Assembly (NCBI GenBank): GCA_013138655.1
Contig: WTCI01000193.1
Coordinates: 1-14,491, forward strand
Reading direction: 5' to 3'
From: Desulfuromonadaceae bacterium
GTDB lineage: Bacteria > Desulfobacterota > Desulfuromonadia > Desulfuromonadales > Geopsychrobacteraceae
Length of the DNA: 14,491 bases
Positions within the stretch are counted from its first letter, which is position 1. Every line of letters starts with the position of its first letter. The notes beneath the pieces are model-generated. The model was given only the letters and a program-made list of their open reading frames with translations. It was not told where the DNA came from and did not search any database. Below are positions 6,772 to 14,402 of the stretch, piece by piece. The translations under genes and the position numbers were made by a program.

Positions 6772-7413
6772 ATGAAATGGGCGAAACAACTCAAACAATT
6801 TAACAATATTCCTTTCGGTCATGGGGCTTTACTGTCGCTGTTGAAAGACTATAAAAGACCGAATGACAAGATCTCCCGGATGCTTGCCGAGGGTGACATC
6901 CTGAAGATCAAAAGGGGATTGTATGTTCTTTCCAGTGAGTATCGAACCGCCCCTGTATCAAAGCCGCTACTTGCCAACCTGATCTATGGTCCCTCCTATG
7001 TCTCTTTGGATTTTGCCCTGTCTTACTATGGCTTGATTCCCGAAGGGGTATTTGAAATCAGTTCGATGACCCCTAAACGGGTTAAGTACTATGATACCCC
7101 GTTGGGCAGATTTACCTATACACATTCATTTGCGTCGCTATACGGGATTGGTATTGTCAGCGAGGCCAGTGCTGACGGAAGCTGTTTTTTAATTGCCAGC
7201 CCTGAGAAGGCGTTGTGCGATAAGGTGGTTTTCACCAAGAAACTGTCTGCTACGTCAGTGAAGGCAATGCGGACATTTCTGACCGAAGATTTACGGATTG
7301 ATCTTGAGGATCTGACGCAGTTGGATTTAGCTATTATCGGCCAGTGCTGTGACTGTGGTTACAAAACGCGGCAACTCAATGCCCTCTATCAGGTTGTAGA
7401 GGCTGGTGCATGA
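6772..7413 (+). CDS. abiEi: AbiEi-family antitoxin / transcriptional regulator (type IV toxin-antitoxin)
   Basis: This 213-residue protein has an N-terminal winged-helix domain (about 1-60; recognition region 'KISRMLAEGDILKIKRGLY'). It is followed by the AbiEi C-terminal domain signature 'SYVSLDFALSYYGLIPE' (residues 75-91), then 'SMTPKRVKYYDTPLGRF' and the segment 'IASPEKALCDKV'. In studied AbiE systems this protein neutralises the AbiEii toxin without a stable complex and represses the operon through its N-terminal DNA-binding domain. The stop codon overlaps the next start as ATGA, the classic antitoxin-toxin coupling. No clear Shine-Dalgarno precedes ATG 6772 (upstream is TTCTTGCCTTT), so initiation may be weak or near-leaderless. 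A Cys pair 'QCCDCGY' lies near the C-terminus, with no inferred role. The family call is firm; a phage-defence role is likely but not shown. Confidence 0.88.
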   Translation: MKWAKQLKQFNNIPFGHGALLSLLKDYKRPNDKISRMLAEGDILKIKRGLYVLSSEYRTAPVSKPLLANLIYGPSYVSLDFALSYYGLIPEGVFEISSMTPKRVKYYDTPLGRFTYTHSFASLYGIGIVSEASADGSCFLIASPEKALCDKVVFTKKLSATSVKAMRTFLTEDLRIDLEDLTQLDLAIIGQCCDCGYKTRQLNALYQVVEAGA

Positions 7414-8282
7414 GCGTTATCGATCAGATGCTCCAGAAGTATGATTTGACCGCCGATGAGGATTACACTAACGCGTTACGCGAGGTGATGCAGGAAGTAG
7501 CCCTTGCCGGACTGTATCGTGGCGGTTTTTTTGAGCAGGCGGCCTTTTATGGCGGGACTTGTCTACGGGTGTTCTACGGCCTGAAACGTTTCTCTGAGGA
7601 TTTGGATTTCTCATTATTGAAGGCGGATCCTACGTTCTCTCTGGAGCCTTATTTCAGGTCGATTAAGGATGAGTTTAACGCTTTTGGCTTTGATGTTGAT
7701 ATCTCAGCCAAAAAGAAGAACATACAAAGCGATATTGAATCAGCTTTTTTGAAGAAAATGTCCAGTATTTATGATGTGCGGGTTTCTGGACGCAAAACGA
7801 TCAGGATTAAATTTGAGGTGGATATCTGCCCGCCTCTGGGATTTTCTGTTGAAGAAAAGTTGCTGATTCATCCCTATTCATTTTATGTGAAATGTTTTTC
7901 ATTGCCCGATCTGTTTGCCGGGAAGATGCATGCCCTACTGTTTCGGCAATGGAAAAATCGGGTGAAAGGGCGTGATTGGTATGACTTTGAGTGGTATGTC
8001 AAGCAGGGTGTCGAATTGAATCTGACACATTTTGTTGAAAGAGCATCGCAAAGCGGTAATCTGCCGAACTACAGTTTACAGAACACTGATTTTCTGGAGC
8101 TGATTCAGCAGAAAATACAGCAATTGGATGTCGATTCGGCCCGTCGTGATGTAGTGCGATTTATCAAGGATCCGCAGCAACTTGAAATATGGTCACAAGA
8201 GTATTTTTTACAGTTGACGCAGATGATGAGGTTTGTCCAGAGAGATCCCGGTACACCGGGATCTTTTTTTACGAAGGGGTAA
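7410..8282 (+). CDS. abiEii: AbiEii-family nucleotidyltransferase toxin
   Basis: This 290-residue protein is of the AbiEii/AbiGii family in the nucleotidyltransferase (DNA polymerase beta-like) fold. The core motif 'GGTCLRVFYGLKRFSEDLDF' occupies residues 48-67, with metal-binding D64 and D66. A further acidic strand 'IRIKFEVD' and the motifs 'FAGKMHALLFR' and 'KGRDWYDFEWYV' follow in the expected order. All key residues are present, so the gene looks intact. Family members use GTP or transfer nucleotides to tRNA, halting growth during phage infection. The gene starts within the antitoxin stop (ATGA), so the two are co-expressed. The last roughly 14 residues (from 'QRDPGTPG') are encoded by a terminator hairpin and its T-tract, so the functional protein probably ends just before. 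The stop TAA at 8280-8282 shares its last A with the rnr start. Confidence 0.9.
   Translation: MSVIDQMLQKYDLTADEDYTNALREVMQEVALAGLYRGGFFEQAAFYGGTCLRVFYGLKRFSEDLDFSLLKADPTFSLEPYFRSIKDEFNAFGFDVDISAKKKNIQSDIESAFLKKMSSIYDVRVSGRKTIRIKFEVDICPPLGFSVEEKLLIHPYSFYVKCFSLPDLFAGKMHALLFRQWKNRVKGRDWYDFEWYVKQGVELNLTHFVERASQSGNLPNYSLQNTDFLELIQQKIQQLDVDSARRDVVRFIKDPQQLEIWSQEYFLQLTQMMRFVQRDPGTPGSFFTKG
8243..8270 (+). terminator. Strong rho-independent terminator inside the 3' end of abiEii
   Basis: A perfect 9-bp stem AGATCCCGG / CCGGGATCT (8243-8251 with 8256-8264), with loop TACA, is followed by an unbroken T-run (T7, counting the stem's last T, through 8270). It lies wholly within the abiEii frame, 10 to 37 bases before its stop codon and 12 bases before the rnr start. 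It is oriented for + transcripts only. Confidence 0.88.
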
Positions 8283-10381
8283 TGCGTTTGCTTGACAAAA
8301 GACTCATCAACCTGTTTTCCAGATCCCCTCGGAAACCTCTGCATCGTCGGGATATTGCCGAAATGTTGAATCTGCGCGGTGGTGAACGCAAGCAATTGAC
8401 CGGAATTTTACGGAAAATGGTCGAGAACGGCATCGTCGAGCAGCGAAAAGGGGCTTACCGTCTGGCTCAGCAGCAGGAATCTGTGGTCGGGGTGTTTATT
8501 CAAACTTGGCAAGGTTATGGTTTTTTGCGGTTGGATAATGAAAACCAGGAGGATTTGTTTATCCCGGCAAAATGTGTTGCAACAGCGATGGATGGTGACC
8601 GGGTTCAGGTGCGCAAGCGTTTTTCATCACGGGACGGACGACCCTATGGTGAAATTGTCGGGGTGCTGGAGCGTGCGCACAAAAAACTACTCGGGAGTTA
8701 TCGGCAGCTGGCCAGGGGCGGGGAAGTCTGGCCGCTTGACGTGAAACTGGGTCGGGGTATCCGGGTCGGGCAGCAGGATGATGTTAACCCGGGAGATATC
8801 GTTGAAGTTGAAATTGAACGTTTTGCTTCCGGCACCAGTTCGTCCAGTGGGAGAATTGTTGCTGTCCTCGGAGCTGCTGATGATCCTCAGGTTGATATTG
8901 AAACGGTCATTCGCAGCCATGCCCTGCCGCATCAATTCTCTTCTGGGGTGCTGGCGGAGGCAGCAAAGCTTGGTGCCGAAATTGCGGCAGACGAGATTGG
9001 CCGGCGACGCGATCTGCGTAAGCTGCCTTTGCTGACGATTGATGGTGAAACGGCCCAGGATTTTGACGATGCCGTTGCTTTGCGTAAAGAGGAGGATGGA
9101 ACTTACCGGCTGTGGGTGTGTATTGCCGATGTTGCCCATTACGTGACAGAAGATAGCGCGCTTGATGCGGCCGCCCGTGAGCGGGGGACCAGCGTTTATT
9201 TTCCCGGTTATTGTCTGCCGATGTTACCGGAGGCTCTGAGTCATGGGATCTGCTCGTTAAATCCGCAGGAAGATCGGCTGGTGATGACTGCCGAACTGCT
9301 TTTCAATCCGGCAGGGGAGCGGTTGACATCGACGTTTTACTCCGCAGTGATGCGGAGTCGAGCGCGCCTGACTTACACTGAGGTGGCTGCCTGTCTGGAC
9401 CAAGCAGGCAAACAGCATTTGTCCGTTGAAATTATCCACCAGTTACAGGAGATGAGTGCATTGGCCGAATCTCTCGGCAGCATGCGCAAAGAACGGGGCA
9501 GCCTCGATTTGGACGTGCCTGAGGTGGACATTGTTCTCGATGAAGCCGGCCGACCGATTGACCTGGTGAAAACGGAGCGAACCAAAGCACATCGGCTGAT
9601 TGAGGAGTTCATGCTGGCTGCTAACGAGGCGGTGGCGACCTTTCTGGAGCAGCATAACTGCTCGTTTCTCTACCGCATCCACGAGTCGCCTGCTTTGGAT
9701 AAGCTGCAGGATTTTCAACAGTTGGCTGCTGAATGTGGTGTCGGATTGGTACTTGGGAAAAACTTGCAGCATGATCTGCAAAATTTACTGGCTGAAATGA
9801 CCGATCGGCCTGAAGCACGCTTACTCAATCAGCAACTCTTGCGCAGTTTGCAACAGGCCCGGTATGCACCGGAGAATAAGGGGCATTTTGGTCTTGCGGC
9901 GCAGTGTTATTGCCATTTCACCTCACCGATTCGACGTTATCCCGACTTAAGCGTGCACCGGACACTCAAAAAGGCCTTGTCGGTGACAAGGTCAAAAAAA
10001 ATAGCCCCTGATGCCGCGTTGTTCGAGTTGGCAGTTGATTGCTCAGCTAAGGAGCGGCGGGCCATGACCGCAGAACGGGATCTGGTTGCATTAAGGTGTT
10101 GCCAGTTTATGGAAAAACACCTTGGCGAACAATTTTCCGGAATAATCTCTGCTGCCACCGAGTTCGGTTTTTTTGTCGAACTGGAGAACATTTTTGTTGA
10201 GGGCCTGGTGCATGTCCGCAGTTTGACCGGCGACTATTTCACCTTTGACCCGACCACCCGGACCCTCATCGGGGAACGGCGACGGCAGACATACCGGGTC
10301 GGGATGCCGGTCCGGATCAAGGTGCTGAAAGTTGAGAGCGGGCGACGACGGCTTGATTTTACCCTTGTCGAACAGAGATAA
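8282..10381 (+). CDS. rnr: Ribonuclease R (3'-5' exoribonuclease)
   Basis: This 699-residue RNase II/R family enzyme degrades structured RNA 3' to 5', including non-stop mRNA handled by tmRNA-SmpB. Domains in order: an N-terminal helix-turn-helix (about 1-62, with 'LHRRDIAEMLNLRGGER'), two cold-shock OB folds (about 65-215), the RNB catalytic domain (about 235-580) and a C-terminal S1 domain (615-697). The four catalytic aspartates of the 'DGETAQDFDD' motif are present (D254, D260, D262, D263). The family signature 'HFTSPIRRYPDLSVHR' runs from residue 545. It is shorter than the E. coli enzyme (813 aa), mainly because it lacks the Lys-rich tail. ATG 8282 is preferred because the HTH begins there ('MRLLDKRLINLF'). 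The frame extends upstream to 8189, but that stretch is a shadow of abiEii and its terminator. The AAGGGG at 8274-8279 is unusually close to the ATG. Confidence 0.95.
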   Translation: MRLLDKRLINLFSRSPRKPLHRRDIAEMLNLRGGERKQLTGILRKMVENGIVEQRKGAYRLAQQQESVVGVFIQTWQGYGFLRLDNENQEDLFIPAKCVATAMDGDRVQVRKRFSSRDGRPYGEIVGVLERAHKKLLGSYRQLARGGEVWPLDVKLGRGIRVGQQDDVNPGDIVEVEIERFASGTSSSSGRIVAVLGAADDPQVDIETVIRSHALPHQFSSGVLAEAAKLGAEIAADEIGRRRDLRKLPLLTIDGETAQDFDDAVALRKEEDGTYRLWVCIADVAHYVTEDSALDAAARERGTSVYFPGYCLPMLPEALSHGICSLNPQEDRLVMTAELLFNPAGERLTSTFYSAVMRSRARLTYTEVAACLDQAGKQHLSVEIIHQLQEMSALAESLGSMRKERGSLDLDVPEVDIVLDEAGRPIDLVKTERTKAHRLIEEFMLAANEAVATFLEQHNCSFLYRIHESPALDKLQDFQQLAAECGVGLVLGKNLQHDLQNLLAEMTDRPEARLLNQQLLRSLQQARYAPENKGHFGLAAQCYCHFTSPIRRYPDLSVHRTLKKALSVTRSKKIAPDAALFELAVDCSAKERRAMTAERDLVALRCCQFMEKHLGEQFSGIISAATEFGFFVELENIFVEGLVHVRSLTGDYFTFDPTTRTLIGERRRQTYRVGMPVRIKVLKVESGRRRLDFTLVEQR

Positions 10382-10387
10382 TAGCCG

Positions 10388-10416
10388 TTAATATCCTTTT
10401 GCGATGACAATATTGT
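10388..10416 (+). promoter_or_regulatory. Weak candidate promoter/palindrome upstream of ribF
   Basis: TTAATA (10388) and TATTGT (10411) are spaced by 17 bases, each matching 4/6 of consensus. The -10 overlaps a perfect 10-bp palindrome ACAATATTGT (10407-10416). The short gap after rnr makes read-through an equally good source of ribF mRNA. It is consensus-based and weak. Confidence 0.22.
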
Positions 10417-10443
10417 AAAAAACTCCGAACAGGTTCCCTACTG

Positions 10444-11403
10444 ATGGACATTCTTAAAGCATCTCCGACCCCGGATTCCGCTATCGGCCCCTGCGCGGTG
10501 ACCCTTGGTAACTTTGACGGTGTTCATCTGGGTCATCGGGAACTTTTCCGGCACCTGATCAGTCAATCCAGACAACTGTCTTGTCAATCGGTTGTGTATA
10601 CTTTTGATCCTCACCCGCTGAAATTTCTGCAACCGGAAAAAGCGCCATTACTGCTCAATACTCCGGCGGAAAAGCAGCGCCTGATTGCTGCATCGCATGT
10701 TGACCTCTTGATTGAGGCTCCTTTTACCCGGGAACTGGCAAGCCTTTCCCCGGAGCAATTCGTTGATGATATCCTGATCGCTGCGTTACAAACGAAAGCA
10801 CTGGTGATCGGCTACGATTATGCTTTTGGTCGGGGACGGTGCGGAGATGCCGAGTTTTTGCGTCGTTACTGTTCCGCTAAGGGGATTTCTGTGGAGGTGT
10901 TGCAACCGGTCGGTGCTGACGGGCAGCCTTACAGCTCAACCCGTATTCGCCAGCTGGTTGCGGATGGGCGGGTTGCCGACGTGGTTTCCCGGCTCGGTCG
11001 TCACTATAATCTGGAAGGGGAGGTCGTTGCCGGAGAGCAGCGTGGTCGTGAGATCGGTTTTCCGACGGCTAATCTGCTGACGGAGAAAGAACAGTTGCCG
11101 GCACCGGGTGTGTATGCCATCAAGGTCCGGCATAATTTGCAGGAGTATAGCGGGGTTGTGAACCTTGGCCGTTGTCCGACTTTCGGTAACGGACGTTCAA
11201 CGATTGAGGTTCATTTGATCGATTTTTCCGGGCAACTCTACGGCCAGCGCGTTCGCATCTATTTTGTTGAGCGTTTACGCGATGAACAGAAGTTTCCCAA
11301 TCCACAGATATTATCGCAGGCCATTGCTGCGGATGTATTGCGTGCCCGGCAGATTCTTGGTGCCCGGCAGATTATCCAATTTCAAGAATATCTGTCTTAT
11401 TGA
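10444..11403 (+). CDS. ribF: Bifunctional riboflavin kinase / FAD synthetase
   Basis: This 319-residue cytosolic enzyme makes FMN from riboflavin and ATP, then FAD from FMN and ATP. The N-terminal adenylyltransferase domain shows 'TLGNFDGVHLGHREL' (residues 20-34, an HxGH nucleotide-binding site), 'YTFDPHPL', 'VIGYDYAFGRGRCGD' and 'SSTRIRQLVADG'. The C-terminal riboflavin kinase domain begins near 'GEVVAGEQRGREIGFPTANL'. It carries the PTAN substrate/ATP motif, 'APGVYAIKV', 'GVVNLGRCPTFG' and the catalytic Glu in 'IEVHLIDF'. Length is normal for the family (about 300-320). It starts 62 bases after rnr, possibly in one transcript. A conventional Shine-Dalgarno is weak (ACAGG about 10 bases before ATG). 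No FMN riboswitch fold was noticed in the leader. Confidence 0.96.
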   Translation: MDILKASPTPDSAIGPCAVTLGNFDGVHLGHRELFRHLISQSRQLSCQSVVYTFDPHPLKFLQPEKAPLLLNTPAEKQRLIAASHVDLLIEAPFTRELASLSPEQFVDDILIAALQTKALVIGYDYAFGRGRCGDAEFLRRYCSAKGISVEVLQPVGADGQPYSSTRIRQLVADGRVADVVSRLGRHYNLEGEVVAGEQRGREIGFPTANLLTEKEQLPAPGVYAIKVRHNLQEYSGVVNLGRCPTFGNGRSTIEVHLIDFSGQLYGQRVRIYFVERLRDEQKFPNPQILSQAIAADVLRARQILGARQIIQFQEYLSY

Positions 11404-11414
11404 AAGATTAGTTC

Positions 11415-11443
11415 TAGTGAATTAAAAAACAATATGGTATAGT
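11415..11443 (+). promoter_or_regulatory. Candidate extended -10 promoter for pilB
   Basis: TATAGT (11438-11443, 5/6 to the -10 consensus) is preceded by TGG, giving an extended -10 (TGnTATAGT). A poor -35 (TAGTGA, 11415) lies 17 bases upstream, which is normal for extended -10 promoters. The start would be near 11450, about 48 bases before ATG 11498. Confidence 0.42.
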
Positions 11444-11497
11444 TTTTTGTCCTGAGATCTGTTTTTGTAGAAATAGGAATGGAAGGGGTACCGCCGG

Positions 11498-13201
11498 ATG
11501 AGTGCAGACCGCCTTGGCGAGTTGCTGGTTCGTAACCAGCTGGTTTCTGATGATCAACTTGCAAAAGCCGTTACTGAGCAAAAAAAAGAGGGGATCCGTC
11601 TGGGAGCCGCTCTGATCAAGCTCGGCTATATTCAGGAAACCGACCTCGCCTCATTTTTGTCAAAACATTATGGTGTTCCTTCAATCAACCTGACTGAGTT
11701 TGATGTTGACCCCGCCGTTGTGTCGCTGGTTCCTCCCGCAGTTGCCCAGAAATACCAACTGGTTCCAATCAACCGTGCCGGCGCGACCTTGATTGTGGCG
11801 ATGGCTGATCCTTCCAATATTTTCGCCATTGATGACATCAAGTTTATGACCGGCTTCAATGTCGAGGTAGTGGTTGCTGCCGAAGCAGCGATCAAAGATG
11901 CGATCGACAAGTATTATGATCAGAGTTCTTCGCTGGCAGATGTCATGGAAGGACTTGAGGATTTCGACGATCTCGAGCTGGTTGAAGATGCTTCGTTGGA
12001 AGATGTCGGCGAGTTGGAAAAGGCGAGTGAGGATGCTCCGGTTGTCAAGCTCGTCAATCTGATTCTGACCGATGCGATCAAAAAGAAGGCCTCGGATATT
12101 CATATTGAGCCTTATGAGCATCTTTTCCGGGTGCGTTACCGGATTGACGGGGTGCTTTACGAGGTGATGAAGCCACCTCGCAAGTTGAAAAATGCCATTA
12201 CCTCCCGTTTGAAGATCATGGCAGATATGGATATTGCTGAGCGCCGTTTACCGCAGGACGGTCGGATCAAGATCAAATTGGGGCGCGGTGTTGAGATGGA
12301 TTATCGTGTCAACTGTTTGCCGACCCTGTTTGGCGAAAAGGTTGTTCTGCGGCTGCTTGACAAAAGCAATTTGCAACTCGACATGACCAAGCTGGGTTAT
12401 GAAGAGAAGGCGCTGGAGTGGTTCAAGCGGGAGATTCACAAGCCGTTCGGGATGGTTCTGGTCACCGGGCCGACCGGGAGTGGGAAAACGGTTTCTCTTT
12501 ATTCGGCACTGTCGGAGCTCAATAAAGTCTCTGAGAATATTTCGACGGCGGAAGACCCGGTTGAGTTCAACTTTGCCGGGATCAACCAGGTGCAGATGCA
12601 TGAAGAGATCGGTCTTAACTTTGCCGCAGCCTTGCGGGCTTTTCTGCGTCAGGATCCCGATATCATCATGATTGGTGAGATTCGCGATTTTGAGACGGCG
12701 GAAATCGGCGTCAAGGCGGCCCTGACCGGTCACATGGTGCTGTCAACTTTGCATACCAATGACGCTCCCAGCACCATCAACCGTTTACTCAATATGGGCA
12801 TTGAACCTTTCCTCGTGGCTTCGGCGGTCAACTTGATTTCAGCGCAGCGGCTCGGGCGGCGGGTCTGCTCGGAGTGTAAAGAGCCGGAAGAGCTTTCCAA
12901 AGATGCTTTAATCACGGCGGGTGTCTCGGAGGCGGATATCGGCAAGTTTACCACCTATAGAGGGCGTGGTTGTGCTGCTTGCAATGAGACCGGTTACAAA
13001 GGGCGGATCGGTATTTATCAGGTCATGCCGATGTTCGAAGACATTAAGGAGATGGTTCTGTCCGGGGCCAATACCGCCGAAATTAAACAGGAATCGATGC
13101 GCTTGGGGGTCAAAACCATGCGCCAGTCAGCTTTGACCAAACTGATGGAGGGAGTGACAACCTTGGAGGAAGTCCTCCGCTGCACCATCGGTGATGATTA
13201 A
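11498..13201 (+). CDS. pilB: Type IV pilus extension ATPase PilB (GspE family) with MshEN c-di-GMP-binding N-terminus
   Basis: This 567-residue hexameric cytoplasmic ATPase drives pilin polymerisation. At the N-terminus two 24-residue repeats, R5LG...Q28 and R34LG...H57, are separated by exactly 5 residues. This is the MshEN cyclic-di-GMP-binding arrangement, followed by the T2SSE N domain to about 150. The ATPase core has Walker A GPTGSGKT (324-331, K330), the Asp box around 'AEDPVEF', Walker B with E394 in 'IIMIGEIRD', and the His box 'LTGHMVLSTLHTND'. The zinc-binding tetracysteine C457-x2-C460 / C492-x2-C495 is complete. That set, together with VSLY after Walker A, separates PilB from PilT. 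An SD-like GGAAGGGG (11481-11488) lies 9 bases before ATG. It is followed by pilT, as in Geobacter-type clusters. All catalytic residues are intact. Confidence 0.96.
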   Translation: MSADRLGELLVRNQLVSDDQLAKAVTEQKKEGIRLGAALIKLGYIQETDLASFLSKHYGVPSINLTEFDVDPAVVSLVPPAVAQKYQLVPINRAGATLIVAMADPSNIFAIDDIKFMTGFNVEVVVAAEAAIKDAIDKYYDQSSSLADVMEGLEDFDDLELVEDASLEDVGELEKASEDAPVVKLVNLILTDAIKKKASDIHIEPYEHLFRVRYRIDGVLYEVMKPPRKLKNAITSRLKIMADMDIAERRLPQDGRIKIKLGRGVEMDYRVNCLPTLFGEKVVLRLLDKSNLQLDMTKLGYEEKALEWFKREIHKPFGMVLVTGPTGSGKTVSLYSALSELNKVSENISTAEDPVEFNFAGINQVQMHEEIGLNFAAALRAFLRQDPDIIMIGEIRDFETAEIGVKAALTGHMVLSTLHTNDAPSTINRLLNMGIEPFLVASAVNLISAQRLGRRVCSECKEPEELSKDALITAGVSEADIGKFTTYRGRGCAACNETGYKGRIGIYQVMPMFEDIKEMVLSGANTAEIKQESMRLGVKTMRQSALTKLMEGVTTLEEVLRCTIGDD

Positions 13202-13219
13202 ATCACGGGTGACGTGCGA

Positions 13220-13264
13220 GGTTTCAGGTTCGACGTTATGATATCGAACTTTGAACCTGGAACC
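13220..13264. repeat. Large hairpin / extragenic palindrome between pilB and pilT
   Basis: GGTTTCAGGTTC (13220-13231) pairs with GAACCTGGAACC (13253-13264): 12 bp with one G-U wobble and a 21-base loop. An alternative, mutually exclusive 6-bp hairpin GTTCGA/TCGAAC (13228-13233 with 13244-13249) exists. No T-run follows, so it is not an intrinsic terminator. A copy of a dispersed palindrome or an mRNA processing/attenuation element is possible. Confidence 0.65.
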
Positions 13265-13289
13265 CAAATCCTAAAAGGATTTTATTTGT

Positions 13290-14402
13290 ATGCTGAATAT
13301 GCATCAACTGTTGAGGGCGATGATTGAAAAAGGTGCTTCAGATTTACACCTTTCCACCGGATCCTCGCCGCAAATTCGTATCGATGGCCAAATGGTTGTG
13401 TTGAATACTCCGGTGTTGTCTCCGGCCGAAACCAAGCAGATTTGCTACAGTGTTTTAACGGACGCCCAAAAACGCAAATTTGAAGAAGAAAACGAGCTTG
13501 ATCTGTCCTTCGGAGTCAAAGGGCTCTCCCGTTTTCGGGGTAATATTTATATGCAGCGCGGAGCTGTTGCCGGTGCCTTCCGGGCCATTCCTTTTGAAAT
13601 AAAAACTTTTGAAGATCTGGGCTTGCCGGCAGTGGTGCGGACTCTGTCGCAAAAGCCGCGGGGACTGATTCTTGTAACCGGTCCCACGGGCAGTGGAAAA
13701 ACGACCACCCTGGCGGCAATTATTGATGAAATTAACAGGTCACGCAGTGAGCATATTATTACCATAGAGGATCCGATTGAGTATCTGCATCCGCATAAAA
13801 AATGTCTGGTTAACCAGCGTGAAATCGGGGCGGATACCCAGTCTTTCAAAAAGGCGTTGAAGTATATCCTGCGGCAGGATCCTGATGTTGTTCTGCTGGG
13901 AGAATTACGGGATATCGAAACCATTGAAGCCGCGTTGACGATCGCTGAAACGGGGCATCTTTGTTTTGCCACCCTGCATACCAATTCCTGCGTGCAGACC
14001 ATGAACCGGATTATTGATGTTTTCCCGACCACTCAACAGTCGCAGGTTCGGACGCAACTTTCCTTTGTCCTTGAGGGGGTTTTGTCTCAGAATTTGATGA
14101 AAAAAGCGGACGGTAACGGACGTTGTATGGCTCTTGAGGTGATGGTGCCGAACCCGGCCATCCGTAATTTGATCCGTGAAGACAAGATCCACCAGATCTA
14201 TTCGCAGATGCAGGTCGGCCAGGATAAATTCGGCATGCAGACGTTGAACCAGTCGTTGTTTTTGTTGGCTCATTCGCGCCAGATTACCCAGGAAGATGCC
14301 ATGGCGCGTTCCCCGGATATTGATGAATTGAAGCAGATGTTTGCAAATCCCAGTGCCATTCTGCGTCGTCAGAAAGCAGTTATTCCTGGCCGCGGTAGGT
14401 AA
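13290..14402 (+). CDS. pilT: Type IV pilus retraction ATPase PilT
   Basis: This 370-residue cytoplasmic hexameric ATPase powers pilus disassembly and twitching. The N-terminal PAS-like domain begins 'MHQLLRAMIEKGASDLHLS', typical of PilT. The RecA core has Walker A GPTGSGKT (131-138, K137) followed by TTTL, Asp box 'IITIEDPIEY', Walker B glutamate E205 in 'VLLGELRD', and His box 'AETGHLCFATLHTNS'. The PilT-specific AIRNLIRE motif, essential for retraction, is intact at 290-297. There is no tetracysteine, unlike PilB. Start ATG 13290 has a modest SD (AAGGA, 13275-13279) at about 10 bases. It lies 88 bases after pilB, with the hairpin between. It is closest to the PilT/PilT4 class; a PilU-type paralog is unlikely given AIRNLIRE and gene order. 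Confidence 0.96.
   Translation: MLNMHQLLRAMIEKGASDLHLSTGSSPQIRIDGQMVVLNTPVLSPAETKQICYSVLTDAQKRKFEEENELDLSFGVKGLSRFRGNIYMQRGAVAGAFRAIPFEIKTFEDLGLPAVVRTLSQKPRGLILVTGPTGSGKTTTLAAIIDEINRSRSEHIITIEDPIEYLHPHKKCLVNQREIGADTQSFKKALKYILRQDPDVVLLGELRDIETIEAALTIAETGHLCFATLHTNSCVQTMNRIIDVFPTTQQSQVRTQLSFVLEGVLSQNLMKKADGNGRCMALEVMVPNPAIRNLIREDKIHQIYSQMQVGQDKFGMQTLNQSLFLLAHSRQITQEDAMARSPDIDELKQMFANPSAILRRQKAVIPGRGR

Noticed and set aside
8214..8242. TTGACG as -35 of an rnr promoter inside abiEii
   Set aside because: There is no acceptable -10 at 16-18 bases; the sequence there is CCAGAG-like.
8189..8281. Upstream extension of RNase R to an ATG at 8189
   Set aside because: The extra 31 residues are out-of-frame translation of abiEii and the terminator hairpin. 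RNase R homology starts at 8282.
11424..11448. AAAAAAC / GTTTTTT inverted repeat after ribF as a terminator
   Set aside because: The stem is almost all A-T with an 11-base loop, no T-run follows the arm, and it overlaps a better promoter call for pilB.
11435..11450. Sigma-54 promoter upstream of pilB (TGG ... TTTTG)
   Set aside because: The -24 GG is present, but the required GC of the -12 element at 10-base spacing reads TG, so the match is poor.
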